Below are positions 24,748 to 32,689 of a DNA stretch of 33,969 nt, one piece after another; positions within the stretch are counted from its first letter, which is position 1, and each line of letters starts with the position of its first letter. The stretch spans positions 1 through 33,969 of the forward strand of contig JAQBTR010000009.1 of NCBI GenBank assembly GCA_027624915.1. Direction: 5' to 3'. The position numbers and the translations under genes are program-made. The notes below the pieces were generated by a model that saw nothing but the letters and a program-made list of their open reading frames with translations, was not told where the DNA came from and did not search any database. The stretch comes from a bacterium. GTDB lineage: Bacteria; Patescibacteriota; Minisyncoccia; Ryanbacterales; GWA2-47-10b.

Positions 24748-25354
24748 GACTCCTACGACGTACCATCGCAACAACTATTGCGACGACTACCGCTACGCCA
24801 ACAATGAAAAACCAGTTAGGCGTCAGAGAGGGGTCACGAGCTTTTCGTGCAGTCGAGGCTTTAAACATATCCTTGTGGCTAGTCTGCATCTCAGCCTTCA
24901 GTGTAGAGAGTTGCGAACGAGCTGAATCTCGTTCGCCTTCGGCGCGTTCTGCTCTTTGTGAGGCTGCATCACGCTCAGCTACTACTCGATCAAACTCATC
25001 AGTAACTCCCTGTACTGCATGATTTGCATGAGAAAGCCTTTCTTCCAATCCAGCGATTTTCAAATCCGTAACATCATTCCTTATATCTGAAAGGTCATGT
25101 AAGAGATTTGCTGTTTTCTCACTGTCCCAAGGAGACTCTGGAATTGTGACCATCTCACCCTCACGAACGCGATCAATATTGAGATTAGGGTTGGCCGCTT
25201 GGATATCTTCGAGAACCCGTTCTCTCAGATCCCAACTATCTGCCGTTAACCCAAAAAGGGTTTCACCTTCAGCTATCACATGTTCTTGTGAGGCTAGAGT
25301 ATTTGTTGGAAATAGTATGATGAAGTACAGTAACAAAGCGCCTAGAAGTCGCAT
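24743..25354 (-). CDS. LysM-domain protein with coiled coil and C-terminal membrane anchor
   Basis: 203 residues. Signal peptide MRLLGALLLYFIILFPTNTLAS; LysM-like domain at about 24-72 (HVIAEGETLFGL, IQAANPNLN, REGEMVTIP), which binds peptidoglycan glycans. A coiled coil with repeated ERDxA/ERAEGERD heptads spans about 90-155, and the C-terminal helix WFFIVGVAVVVAIVVAMV is followed by RRRSQ on the cytoplasmic side. The protein probably bridges the wall and the membrane. The start is supported by AAAGGAGA on the minus strand with 6-nt spacing. Divergent from miaA. Confidence 0.8.
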   Translation of the reverse strand: MRLLGALLLYFIILFPTNTLASQEHVIAEGETLFGLTADSWDLRERVLEDIQAANPNLNIDRVREGEMVTIPESPWDSEKTANLLHDLSDIRNDVTDLKIAGLEERLSHANHAVQGVTDEFDRVVAERDAASQRAERAEGERDSARSQLSTLKAEMQTSHKDMFKASTARKARDPSLTPNWFFIVGVAVVVAIVVAMVRRRSQ

Positions 25355-25391
25355 TGAATGTCTCCTTTCGTGTCCTTAGATACCCTACACC

Positions 25392-26231
25392 ATGCCAAAA
25401 AATACTTCAAACGAACTCCTAGTAATAATAGGACCTACCGCATCTGGCAAAACAAAGGCGGCAATTAAACTTGCCCGAAAATTAAAAACTGAGATTATCT
25501 CAGCTGATTCACGACAAATCTACAAAGGCCTTGATATAGGGACTGCCAAGGCAACCAAAAAAGAAATGGCTAGTGTCCCACATCATTGTATAGATATAGT
25601 AAGCCCTAAAAAAATATTTACGGCGAACGACTTTCAAAAATGTGCAGACAAGGCAATTAAAGCAATTGGCAAAAAAAGTAAGATACCGATTGTTGTTGGT
25701 GGTACAGGGTTTTATATCGAAGCGCTCTTATATGAAGGGTCTACAGCCTCGGTGGACGCCGATTGGAAATTACGTGCCAGGCTCGAAAAAAAAACGACCA
25801 AACAACTTGTGGCGCAACTAAAAAAACTTGATCCAAAGCGTGCCAAAAACATTGATCAACAAAATCGTCGTCGCTTGATACGAGCGATTGAAATTGTTAA
25901 AGCTACTGGAAAACCAGTTCCTGCCATAAAACGAAGGGTGCGATATAATTACAAAATTATCTCACTCGATCCCTCACCAGAAACATTAAAGAAAAATATA
26001 ACCAAGCGAACTCGTCAAATGCTCAAGCGTGGACTCTTGGCTGAAGTAAAACGCGTCTCAAAAGCTCTTTCTAAAAAACGAATGGCAGAACTCGGATTCG
26101 AATATAAATACCCAGCCTTATATCTGGCAGGCGAAATCTCAAAAACTGAAATGATAGAAAAAATAAACACAGAAAATTGGCGCTACGCCAAACGCCAGTT
26201 AACGTGGTTTAAAAAATATCTAACCCACTAA
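25392..26231 (+). CDS. miaA: tRNA dimethylallyltransferase
   Basis: 279 residues. P-loop GPTASGKT (14-21), SADSRQIYKGLDIGTAK, VPHHCID, VVGGTGFYIEALL and the C-terminal NTENWRYAKRQLTWFKK are MiaA landmarks. It transfers a dimethylallyl group to N6 of A37 in tRNAs reading UNN codons. It is shorter than the 300-316 usual, mostly in the swinging insertion domain. No Shine-Dalgarno precedes the ATG. Palindrome A1 begins at the stop codon. With trmD this gives two position-37 tRNA modification genes in the window. Confidence 0.96.
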   Translation: MPKNTSNELLVIIGPTASGKTKAAIKLARKLKTEIISADSRQIYKGLDIGTAKATKKEMASVPHHCIDIVSPKKIFTANDFQKCADKAIKAIGKKSKIPIVVGGTGFYIEALLYEGSTASVDADWKLRARLEKKTTKQLVAQLKKLDPKRAKNIDQQNRRRLIRAIEIVKATGKPVPAIKRRVRYNYKIISLDPSPETLKKNITKRTRQMLKRGLLAEVKRVSKALSKKRMAELGFEYKYPALYLAGEISKTEMIEKINTENWRYAKRQLTWFKKYLTH

Positions 26232-26318
26232 AAGTACACCACTCTCTTCACTCATTCTCGTTCCTCCGAGGTTGAAGCTCTTAGCTTCAAAAACCGTTCA
26301 AGAAAGTGATGCACTTTT
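26230..26318. repeat. Family-A hairpin, copy A1 (after miaA)
   Basis: 19-nt arms (AAAAGTACACCACTCTCTT and AAGAAAGTGATGCACTTTT, 16 of 19 paired) starting in the miaA stop codon. The 44-nt apex 26251-26294 is nearly identical (38 of 44) to that of copy A2 and contains two mini-hairpins, CTCG/CGAG and TGAAGCT/AGCTTCA. It ends in TTTTT. Confidence 0.9.
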
Positions 26319-26346
26319 TGTCTTAAACTGACGATAAAGTAGCGGT

Positions 26347-26464
26347 TTTGTAGTAGTGGCGAACGGGTTATGAGGCTGTAGCGGGCATGGTTCCGTAGGA
26401 GAGCGAAAGCCGAGTCCCTGAGCGAGCACGCTGGGCGAGCGAGGAAAGTGAGCCGTACTACAAA
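26347..26464. repeat. Large hairpin abutting the gatB stop
   Basis: Arms TTTGTAGTA (26347-26355) and TACTACAAA (26456-26464), continued by GGC/GCC, enclose a GC-rich apex of about 90 nt with several GAGCGA-type repeats. It begins on the base next to the gatB stop codon. No second copy of this apex seen in the window. Confidence 0.65.
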
Positions 26465-27919
26465 TTAGCTCCCAAGCTCTTTTAATAAAATCTTACGAAT
26501 AGCCTCTGGGTTGCCTTTGCCGCGCATGCCCTTCATGGTCATGCCAACCATAAACTGAAGTGCATTTGTTTTTCCTTCTTTATATTCTTTAACTGCCTTT
26601 TCATTTTGTGCAATTACCACGCGTACCGCCTCCTCCAAGGCTCCCACATCGGTTGTCTGGAATATGTCTTTATCTTTTGCGATCTCTGTTGGATCTCCCC
26701 CGTTTGTAACCATATGTGCCAAAAGATCCTTGGCTCCGCGTGAAGAAATCTTTTTTGTAGTGATAAGAGTTATGAGTTCAGCAAGATTCTCGGCATCCAT
26801 CTTCATATCACCAAATATTACCCCCGCCTCGTCTAGTGCACGAACCATGTCTGACAACATGTAATTACGTAAAAGTTTATAAGCCCCATCTGAATCGGCG
26901 CCCTCAGTCGACAGCCATTCCTTAAGCTCACTTGCGGCACTCTCATAAAATTCTGATAACTCTTTGTTGCGCACAAAGATTTCTATGGCCTCATCGTCAA
27001 TATTAAACTGCTCTTTAAAGCGTTTTCGCTTGGCAGCAGGCAACTCTGGCACTTGGGTCTTTAGTTCATCGCGAATACTTGCAATCTCAAGCCGTGGCAG
27101 ATCTGGGTCTGGAAAATAACGGTAATCATGTGCCGACTCCTTGATTCTCTGCATAACAGTTTCCTGCTTATTGTCATCCCAACCACGAGTTTGCTGTTCT
27201 ACTTTTTCACCATTTTCGAGAAGTGCCTTCTGTCGTTCTACTTCAAACTCAATTGCCTTCTCGACATTTTTAAATGAGTTAATGTTCTTTAACTCAACCT
27301 TGGTTCCAAGCTCTTGAGTGCCAACTGGTCTAATTGAAACATTAGCCTCTACTCTCATTTCCCCTTTATCCATGCGTGCCTTGGAAGCTCCTGCATACTG
27401 AAAGATGAGCTGTAATTCTTCGGCGGCCTCTCGCGCCTCTTGGGCACTTCGCATATCTGGTTCTGTAACAAGCTCCATGAGCGGGACTCCTGCACGATTA
27501 AAATCAACGAGTGAATTGCCCTCTTTGTCGTGTACAGAGCTTGCCGTATCTTCTTCAAGATGAACTCGTGTAATACGAATGTCTTTGCCAGATGAAATCT
27601 TAATCAAACCCTTTTCAACAAGGGGCAAATCGTACTGCGAAATTTGGTATCCCTTAGGCAAGTCTGGATAAAAATAGTTTTTGCGATCAAACTTACTTGA
27701 GTCAGGAATGGTTGCGCCAAGCGCGTGTCCGACCATAATAACGCGTCGCACAGCCTCCATATTGGCGGCTGGCAACGTTCCTGGATGCCCCATACAAACT
27801 GGACAGATATTAGTGTTTGGGATTGTCTCTTCAGGATTATTGGGCGAACTGCAAAACATCTTGCTACGAGTGGCAAGTTCAGAGTGAATTTCAAGACCAA
27901 TCACCGTCTCATATTCCAT
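26465..27919 (-). CDS. gatB: Asp-tRNA(Asn)/Glu-tRNA(Gln) amidotransferase subunit B
   Basis: 484 residues from the ATG at 27919, where homology starts (MEYETVIGLEIHSELATRSK); a TTG six codons upstream is less likely. The GatB signature (MFCSSPN, CPVCMGHPGTLP with its zinc Cys pair, RKNYFYPDLPKGYQISQYD, DFNRAGVPLMELVTEPD) and the C-terminal YqeY-like tail (TNALQFMVGMTMKGMRGKGNP) are complete. It binds misacylated tRNA and phosphorylates its side chain during transamidation. GatA and GatC are not nearby. Divergent from efp with a 46-nt intergenic region. Confidence 0.97.
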   Translation of the reverse strand: MEYETVIGLEIHSELATRSKMFCSSPNNPEETIPNTNICPVCMGHPGTLPAANMEAVRRVIMVGHALGATIPDSSKFDRKNYFYPDLPKGYQISQYDLPLVEKGLIKISSGKDIRITRVHLEEDTASSVHDKEGNSLVDFNRAGVPLMELVTEPDMRSAQEAREAAEELQLIFQYAGASKARMDKGEMRVEANVSIRPVGTQELGTKVELKNINSFKNVEKAIEFEVERQKALLENGEKVEQQTRGWDDNKQETVMQRIKESAHDYRYFPDPDLPRLEIASIRDELKTQVPELPAAKRKRFKEQFNIDDEAIEIFVRNKELSEFYESAASELKEWLSTEGADSDGAYKLLRNYMLSDMVRALDEAGVIFGDMKMDAENLAELITLITTKKISSRGAKDLLAHMVTNGGDPTEIAKDKDIFQTTDVGALEEAVRVVIAQNEKAVKEYKEGKTNALQFMVGMTMKGMRGKGNPEAIRKILLKELGS

Positions 27920-27929
27920 GGGAACAGTA

Positions 27930-27958
27930 TTGCACAATTGTCATTTTTCGGCTATATT
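27930..27958 (+). promoter_or_regulatory. efp promoter (leaderless start)
   Basis: TTGCAC (27930-27935), 17 nt, TATATT (27953-27958), then seven bases and the ATG. Confidence 0.65.
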
Positions 27959-27965
27959 TGAGTCC

Positions 27966-28535
27966 ATGTTAAGTTACTCTGAACTTCGCGCTGGCATAAT
28001 ATTTGTACTTGATGGAGAGCCATACAAGGTTCTTGAATATAACTTCTTGCGGAAACAACAGCGTAAACCAGTTGCTCAAACCAAAATAAAAAGCTTAAAA
28101 ACTGGCAAGGTAGCAAATAAAACCTTTCACCAAAATGAGTCTTTTGAAGAAGCAATCATAGAAAAGAAACCTGCAAAATATCTATACAGCGGCAAGGGTG
28201 AATACTGGTTCCATAAAGCAGGCAGCCCAAAGGATAGATTTAAGCTTGAAGAAGACGCTGTTAGTGATGTTGCAAAATGGCTCAAGCCAAACATGGAGGT
28301 AGAAATGGATCTCTTTGACGATAAAATAATTGGTATCGAGGTTCCAATTAAAATGGAATTTAAAGTAATTGAGGCGCCACCCAACGTTAAGGGAGATTCT
28401 TCTACTGGTGGCAACAAAGAAGTTGTCATTGAAACTGGCGCAAAAGTAACTGTCCCGATGTTTATAAATCAAGATGATATCATCCGTATAAACACAACGA
28501 CTGGCCTCTACGCTGAGCGCGCAGAAAAGAACTAA
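27966..28535 (+). CDS. efp: Elongation factor P
   Basis: 189 residues from the ATG at 27966; the upstream in-frame extension (27918) would cover the promoter and the gatB start. Three beta-barrel domains are visible: the KOW-like N-terminal one (ELRAGIIFVLDGEPYKVLEY), the central OB domain, and the C-terminal one ending in GAKVTVPMFINQDDIIRINT. EF-P relieves ribosome stalling at polyproline. The domain I loop reads RKQQRKP instead of PGKG, so the Lys normally beta-lysylated is replaced by Gln by alignment, although flanking Lys residues remain. I recall this loop from Parcubacteria EF-P sequences. Hairpin A2 begins in the stop codon. Confidence 0.96.
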   Translation: MLSYSELRAGIIFVLDGEPYKVLEYNFLRKQQRKPVAQTKIKSLKTGKVANKTFHQNESFEEAIIEKKPAKYLYSGKGEYWFHKAGSPKDRFKLEEDAVSDVAKWLKPNMEVEMDLFDDKIIGIEVPIKMEFKVIEAPPNVKGDSSTGGNKEVVIETGAKVTVPMFINQDDIIRINTTTGLYAERAEKN

Positions 28536-28625
28536 AAAAGTAATTATAGTCTATTTACTCATTCTCGTTCCTCCGAGACTGAAGCTTCCACCTTCAAAAA
28601 CTATATAGACTATATTACTTTTTTT
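28534..28625. repeat. Family-A hairpin, copy A2 (after efp)
   Basis: Arms AAAAAAGTAATTATAGTCTA (28534-28553 and onward) and the complementary stretch ending TATATTACTTTTTT (28602-28625), one bulge. The apex 28558-28601 is the same as in copy A1 at 38 of 44 positions. The A/T-rich arm sequence is unrelated to A1. T-run at the end on the plus strand, so it can serve as the efp terminator. Confidence 0.9.
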
Positions 28626-28641
28626 AAATAACCGGTTTTAT

Positions 28642-30477
28642 TTAGAACTTGACGATCTGGCCTGGGTCCATACCACCAGGACGTTCTGATGTTATTTCCT
28701 TTTTTGGTCGTTCTTCTCCTCTTCGTTCGTTTTTAAAAGATCTGACCAATGGTTTTTCTTGTTGATTATTTCCAAGAGCCTTTTGCAGGGCACTCTTAAG
28801 ACCGGATACATTGGGTGCACGACGAGCCTTAAGGTCGCTTAATGATACCTTTGGAGCGTGTTCAACTCTCTTTGCCACAAACTCTCCAGCCTCAATCTCT
28901 GGCGCCTTATTAGGTGTTGGATGCGGTGGCTTTTTGACTATTTCCTTTTCATCTGTGTCTTTTGCTGTTGGCTTTGGAAGTTCGCCACGTTGTGCTTTTT
29001 TGAGACAATCTTCACAGTAGACTGGGCGTCTAGGATCTGGCTTGAAGTTAATGTGGCTTATCTTGCCACAGTTAGAACAATTAATCATAAAGGTCTCTTT
29101 TGATTCCTTTCGTGGCTCAGCTGGCTTTCTATCATATGAGGGTTTTTTATTGCCACCACTGTTGAGTGTGCCCGCCGCTAGTGGTGCTGCCCACTCGTCT
29201 ACTTCCTTTTCTACATCAGCTCTATTTCTTGAATAGTGCTTACGGGTATAATCTCTAACAACCTCCTCCGAAACATTTTCACCCTCAGCAGGTTGTGCGG
29301 CAGTCGTCATAGCAGAAAAAGGGCGTGACCTAACGCCATTTACCATAAGCTTTATATAGATATGATAGTTCGGGAGATTTACCAAGTCCTGAATCTCAAA
29401 TTCTGGTGTAAACTCTTTTTCTAGAAACTCTGCATCAGCCGCACCAACACGCAAAGTAATCATCGTTCCCACGTTGCCAAACACAGCATCTCTAACTGCA
29501 GTTGTTGTATCAGTAACCAGCTGCCCTATATACTGGTGAGCCAAGGTTATACTCAAACGATACTTTCGCGCCTCCGATAAAATATTAGCAAAAGAATCTG
29601 TCGCAAAGTTTTGGAACTCATCTACATATAAATAGAAATCTTTACGTTCTGTCTCTGGAAGGCGAACGCGCTCCATGGCTGCCAACTGAATTTTAGTAAT
29701 CATCATAGCGCCCAAGAGTCTTGCATTGTCTTCACCAACTCGCCCCTTTGCAACGTTAACCAAAAGAATCTTGCGTTGATTCATTATTTCACCAACATTG
29801 ATTGAACTTTTTGACTGTCCTACGATATTACGAATTATTGGACTAGAGAGAAACTGTCCTACCTTGTTTTGAATCGGCACAATAGCCTCTGAACGGAGTC
29901 TGTCAGTATATCCCTCATACTCTTGTGTCCAGAAAGCCCTAACGACAGGATCTTTAATATTAGAGACGACTTTTTCACGATATGACTTGTCTACCAAGAT
30001 ACGTGATATACCAAGGAGTGTTGAACCTGGTGTATCCAAGAGCGCCAAAATACAATTACTCAAAATGTACTCCATACGGGCAGACCATACATTTGCCCAG
30101 ATCTTTGTAAAAATCCCCATGAGGTCAGACGCAACTAAGTGCTTGTACGCGGGATCGGTTACTTCAAGAACATTAAATCCAATAGGATACTCCATATCAA
30201 CTGGATTAAAATAAACAACATCCTTCACGCGATTTGCTGGAATCGCTTCCAAAACGTCTTCAACGAAACCACCATGGGGATCAACAATAGCCAAGCCCTC
30301 TCCGTTTGCTATGTCTTGCCATGCCATATTCTTAAGCAGGTTAGATTTACCGGTACCAGTCTGACCTATAACATATACATGTTGAAATCGATCGTCTGAT
30401 TTAATACCAAAAGTTCTGTCGCTCCCACGAAAGTTAGTCTTAGCAAAATATACGGTATTATCTCTACGCTCGTTCAT
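28642..30477 (-). CDS. TraG/HerA-like AAA+ ATPase with C-terminal zinc ribbon
   Basis: 611 residues. Walker A GQTGTGKS (38-45) follows FQHVYVI. Then GLAIVDPHG, the VVYFNPVD motif, Walker B FYLYVDEF (281-288) with NFATDSFANILSEARKY, and a sensor-like AHQYIGQL match type IV secretion DNA-binding ATPases (TraG/VirD4/DUF87). Residues about 465-495 form a zinc ribbon (C467, C470, C488, C491) with GKISHINFKPDPRRPVYC, a module frequent in CPR proteins. The tail is charged. No transmembrane helix is present; membrane partners are probably the next two genes. An extended -10 (TGATATAAT) 7 nt before the ATG suggests a leaderless transcript. Confidence 0.88.
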   Translation of the reverse strand: MNERRDNTVYFAKTNFRGSDRTFGIKSDDRFQHVYVIGQTGTGKSNLLKNMAWQDIANGEGLAIVDPHGGFVEDVLEAIPANRVKDVVYFNPVDMEYPIGFNVLEVTDPAYKHLVASDLMGIFTKIWANVWSARMEYILSNCILALLDTPGSTLLGISRILVDKSYREKVVSNIKDPVVRAFWTQEYEGYTDRLRSEAIVPIQNKVGQFLSSPIIRNIVGQSKSSINVGEIMNQRKILLVNVAKGRVGEDNARLLGAMMITKIQLAAMERVRLPETERKDFYLYVDEFQNFATDSFANILSEARKYRLSITLAHQYIGQLVTDTTTAVRDAVFGNVGTMITLRVGAADAEFLEKEFTPEFEIQDLVNLPNYHIYIKLMVNGVRSRPFSAMTTAAQPAEGENVSEEVVRDYTRKHYSRNRADVEKEVDEWAAPLAAGTLNSGGNKKPSYDRKPAEPRKESKETFMINCSNCGKISHINFKPDPRRPVYCEDCLKKAQRGELPKPTAKDTDEKEIVKKPPHPTPNKAPEIEAGEFVAKRVEHAPKVSLSDLKARRAPNVSGLKSALQKALGNNQQEKPLVRSFKNERRGEERPKKEITSERPGGMDPGQIVKF

Positions 30478-30484
30478 ATTAATT

Positions 30485-30490
30485 ATTATA
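30485..30490 (-). promoter_or_regulatory. Extended -10 of the ATPase gene (leaderless)
   Basis: TGA-TATAAT on the minus strand, seven bases before the ATG at 30477. Two hairpins (TCACAAGCT/AGCTTGTGA and GGTTTTAG/CTAAAACC, about 30491-30552) lie between it and the upstream gene. Confidence 0.5.
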
Positions 30491-30559
30491 TCACAAGCTC
30501 AACTGAAGCTTGTGACGGTTTTAGGTGAGCTATGCGAGTCCCAACTAAAACCTATTCTA

Positions 30560-31180
30560 TTAGATAAGCTCTAACTCCCTGAGCGCACTCTCATACTGCT
30601 CAATTGCATACACGGCATCCATATATACGATTTTCTTCTTTGTACCATGGGCAATTTCATTTCGTAATTTGTGAGCATCCCAAAGATTGTTTGCGGCCTT
30701 AAAATTAGGATTTGATATATATTTCATACGGTCAGCCATGGTATCACCAGGTATTTTTAAGTGCATAAGGGCGTCATCCATGAGTGCATCTGCTTCAATG
30801 ATTATTATCTTTGCATCGTCATCCCCCGCACTCTCAAGTCGCTCTCTCATCTTGACCCATTTTTCGGTATACGCTGGTTTTTGATCACCTTCTTTCTCTA
30901 GTATTTCCTCTGTCTCTTTTGTTGGTTGCAAACGTGGTTGAAGACGACCCGCAAGGACCGCCACATACAATATCCCTATAATTGCCGCGGCCGTTATGAT
31001 GCCCGACAAAACCTTAGCGACTATCACAAATCTATTATAGTACGAGACTGCTGTTGAAAGAGCGAAACCATCAATAACAAATAAGTACATTTGATATCCA
31101 ATCGCAACAAGCACAAATAGCAAAAGTACCAACTCAATAGGAAAGTGTATCTTTGCTCTGTTGTCTGATGCGTCAGCCAT
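30560..31180 (-). CDS. Two-helix membrane protein with HEPN-like C-terminal domain
   Basis: 206 residues. Transmembrane helices near 13-36 and 52-78; a charged linker; then a helical cytoplasmic domain (about 105-206) containing LRNEIAHG (172-179). The R-x4-H spacing (Arg173, His178) with surrounding helices is the HEPN pattern, found in ribonucleases and in non-catalytic substrate-binding domains. The function here is unknown. The start overlaps the stop of the upstream gene by 1 nt (TAATG), so the two are coupled; the ATPase follows downstream on the same strand. Confidence 0.72.
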   Translation of the reverse strand: MADASDNRAKIHFPIELVLLLFVLVAIGYQMYLFVIDGFALSTAVSYYNRFVIVAKVLSGIITAAAIIGILYVAVLAGRLQPRLQPTKETEEILEKEGDQKPAYTEKWVKMRERLESAGDDDAKIIIIEADALMDDALMHLKIPGDTMADRMKYISNPNFKAANNLWDAHKLRNEIAHGTKKKIVYMDAVYAIEQYESALRELELI

Positions 31181-32460
31181 TATTCTTTTTCTTTTTGATA
31201 CATATTAAGCCCTGTTGGGGGTGCCACCTTCTTAGATGGAACACGATCAATAAGCTGACTCGTCATAACTATTCTGGTTGGCGGATGATAGAGAGTGGCT
31301 AGTTCCTCAGTATTAAGCACGAAGAGCTCTGGCGTAAAATCAAAGTGAAGTGGTGAAGAAGAAATAAACCGACTTACACCACTCTCTTGAGGCATATTAC
31401 GCTTTCGATAGTTGTAAAGCATACGACGCTTACGTGTCTCAACACGCTTCTTCGTGAAAAAGTACGGGAAATACGTCCATTTAGTATCCGTTGAGGTTTT
31501 AAAGTTTCTACCGAATGAGTTTAGATTTTGTGATGAATATTGATTGAGCGACGCCATAACGCTACGCCGAGCAAAGTCTTTATTCATTATTGTCTTCTTG
31601 GCGACGTAAATATATCTAATCGTTGTCTCAAAACCTGGTTTTGAAATATTATTTTCAACAGCCTTAATAAGATCGGTCTCACCTGGAGTCTTCTGTGAAC
31701 GCTCTTTCTTCTCACTTCCATCTGAACCCTTGGTGACAACAGTCCCCTTCTCACGCAATTCCTCAACAAACTTCTCTCCACGCTCCTTCCACTTATCATC
31801 CGCAGGACGAATAAGTATTTGCATCATGAGATTTTCACCAGCCGTACATCTGGCAAATACCTCAAGAAGTCCTGCAATAGGATCAAGAGCAAATGCATCT
31901 TCTAGATTTTCAAACTCTAGATACGAACGAATTGGCAATGGGTCTTCTTTACGTAACTTCATTTCAGCGCCCCAAAGATCAAACTTATTATGATACAGAT
32001 TATCGAGTGTATCAGGAAAACTATTTATGTAATCCTCCTCCACCTCCTCAATATCAATCATTGGGTAGTTCGCATACAGATTAGCAATTACTATACGCTT
32101 ATGTTCTTCAGGAAGTCGAATGAATAAATGAATATCTCCTTCAAGACTAACAACCTCGAGACTAAACCACTTGGATACCTCTCCATTTTGATACTTATCT
32201 AAAAAATCCCCAGCTTGATTGCTAAGAGTATGAAGCGCAGTTAAAAACTGCTCCATCGCTTTTGGGCTTTTATCTACCTCTCGAGGAATCTTTAGTTCCA
32301 AAAGTGACCACTTTATATTAAGTTTATAGAGATTTTGTTTATACGAAAGCCAGACCGTTATAAAGACGGATACAGAAAGTGGTACGGACCAGACCCACCA
32401 AAAACGAAGGACTATTCCGTAAAACTCAGAAAGTGGTCCAAAAAGTTCTAAAAAGGGCAT
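31180..32460 (-). CDS. Membrane-anchored partner protein of the ATPase module
   Basis: 426 residues. One or two hydrophobic segments near 8-42 anchor a large cytoplasmic part. This has mixed alpha/beta repeats (WSLLELKIPREVDKSPKAMEQ, VVSLEGDIHLFIRLPEEHKR, PIAGLLEVFARCTAGENLMMQILIRPADD), a charged linker with KKERSQKT, and a conserved-looking TKWTYFPYFFTKKRVETRKRR. The C-terminus reads FDFTPELFVLNTEELATLYHPPT. I recall similar proteins encoded beside HerA/TraG-like ATPases in CPR genomes but cannot name the family with certainty. It may couple the ATPase to the membrane or a pore. Confidence 0.65.
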   Translation of the reverse strand: MPFLELFGPLSEFYGIVLRFWWVWSVPLSVSVFITVWLSYKQNLYKLNIKWSLLELKIPREVDKSPKAMEQFLTALHTLSNQAGDFLDKYQNGEVSKWFSLEVVSLEGDIHLFIRLPEEHKRIVIANLYANYPMIDIEEVEEDYINSFPDTLDNLYHNKFDLWGAEMKLRKEDPLPIRSYLEFENLEDAFALDPIAGLLEVFARCTAGENLMMQILIRPADDKWKERGEKFVEELREKGTVVTKGSDGSEKKERSQKTPGETDLIKAVENNISKPGFETTIRYIYVAKKTIMNKDFARRSVMASLNQYSSQNLNSFGRNFKTSTDTKWTYFPYFFTKKRVETRKRRMLYNYRKRNMPQESGVSRFISSSPLHFDFTPELFVLNTEELATLYHPPTRIVMTSQLIDRVPSKKVAPPTGLNMYQKEKE

Positions 32461-32481
32461 GTTTGTGTAGAGCTTAATGCC

Positions 32482-32678
32482 TCATATCATTAGCACTAAA
32501 GTTTCCATTATTTTAACTGCGTCTTGGTAAAAACTTCTCACCAATACTTCCAGCATTAACCTCGAAATTTTTACCTTCGACTCGTGACTTTATTTCCCTG
32601 CGAGGAACGAGCAAACGGAAATAAGAAATACTCTTGTGGTGTTCTAAAATAATGAAAATTCGTTAGGCAATGATATGA
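32482..32678. repeat. Large nested palindrome with family-B and family-D parts (copy B4)
   Basis: Outer arms TCATATCATT / AATGATATGA (32482-32491, 32669-32678); inner CATTATTTTA / TAAAATAATG (32506-32515, 32645-32654). Inside are a diverged B apex (about 32516-32583) and a D stem TTATTTCC/GGAAATAA (32590-32597, 32617-32624), which differs from the 18.97 kb copy by a compensating base pair. It ends 11 nt past the stop of the regulator gene at 32690. Confidence 0.82.
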
Positions 32679-32689
32679 ACCACTAATCT

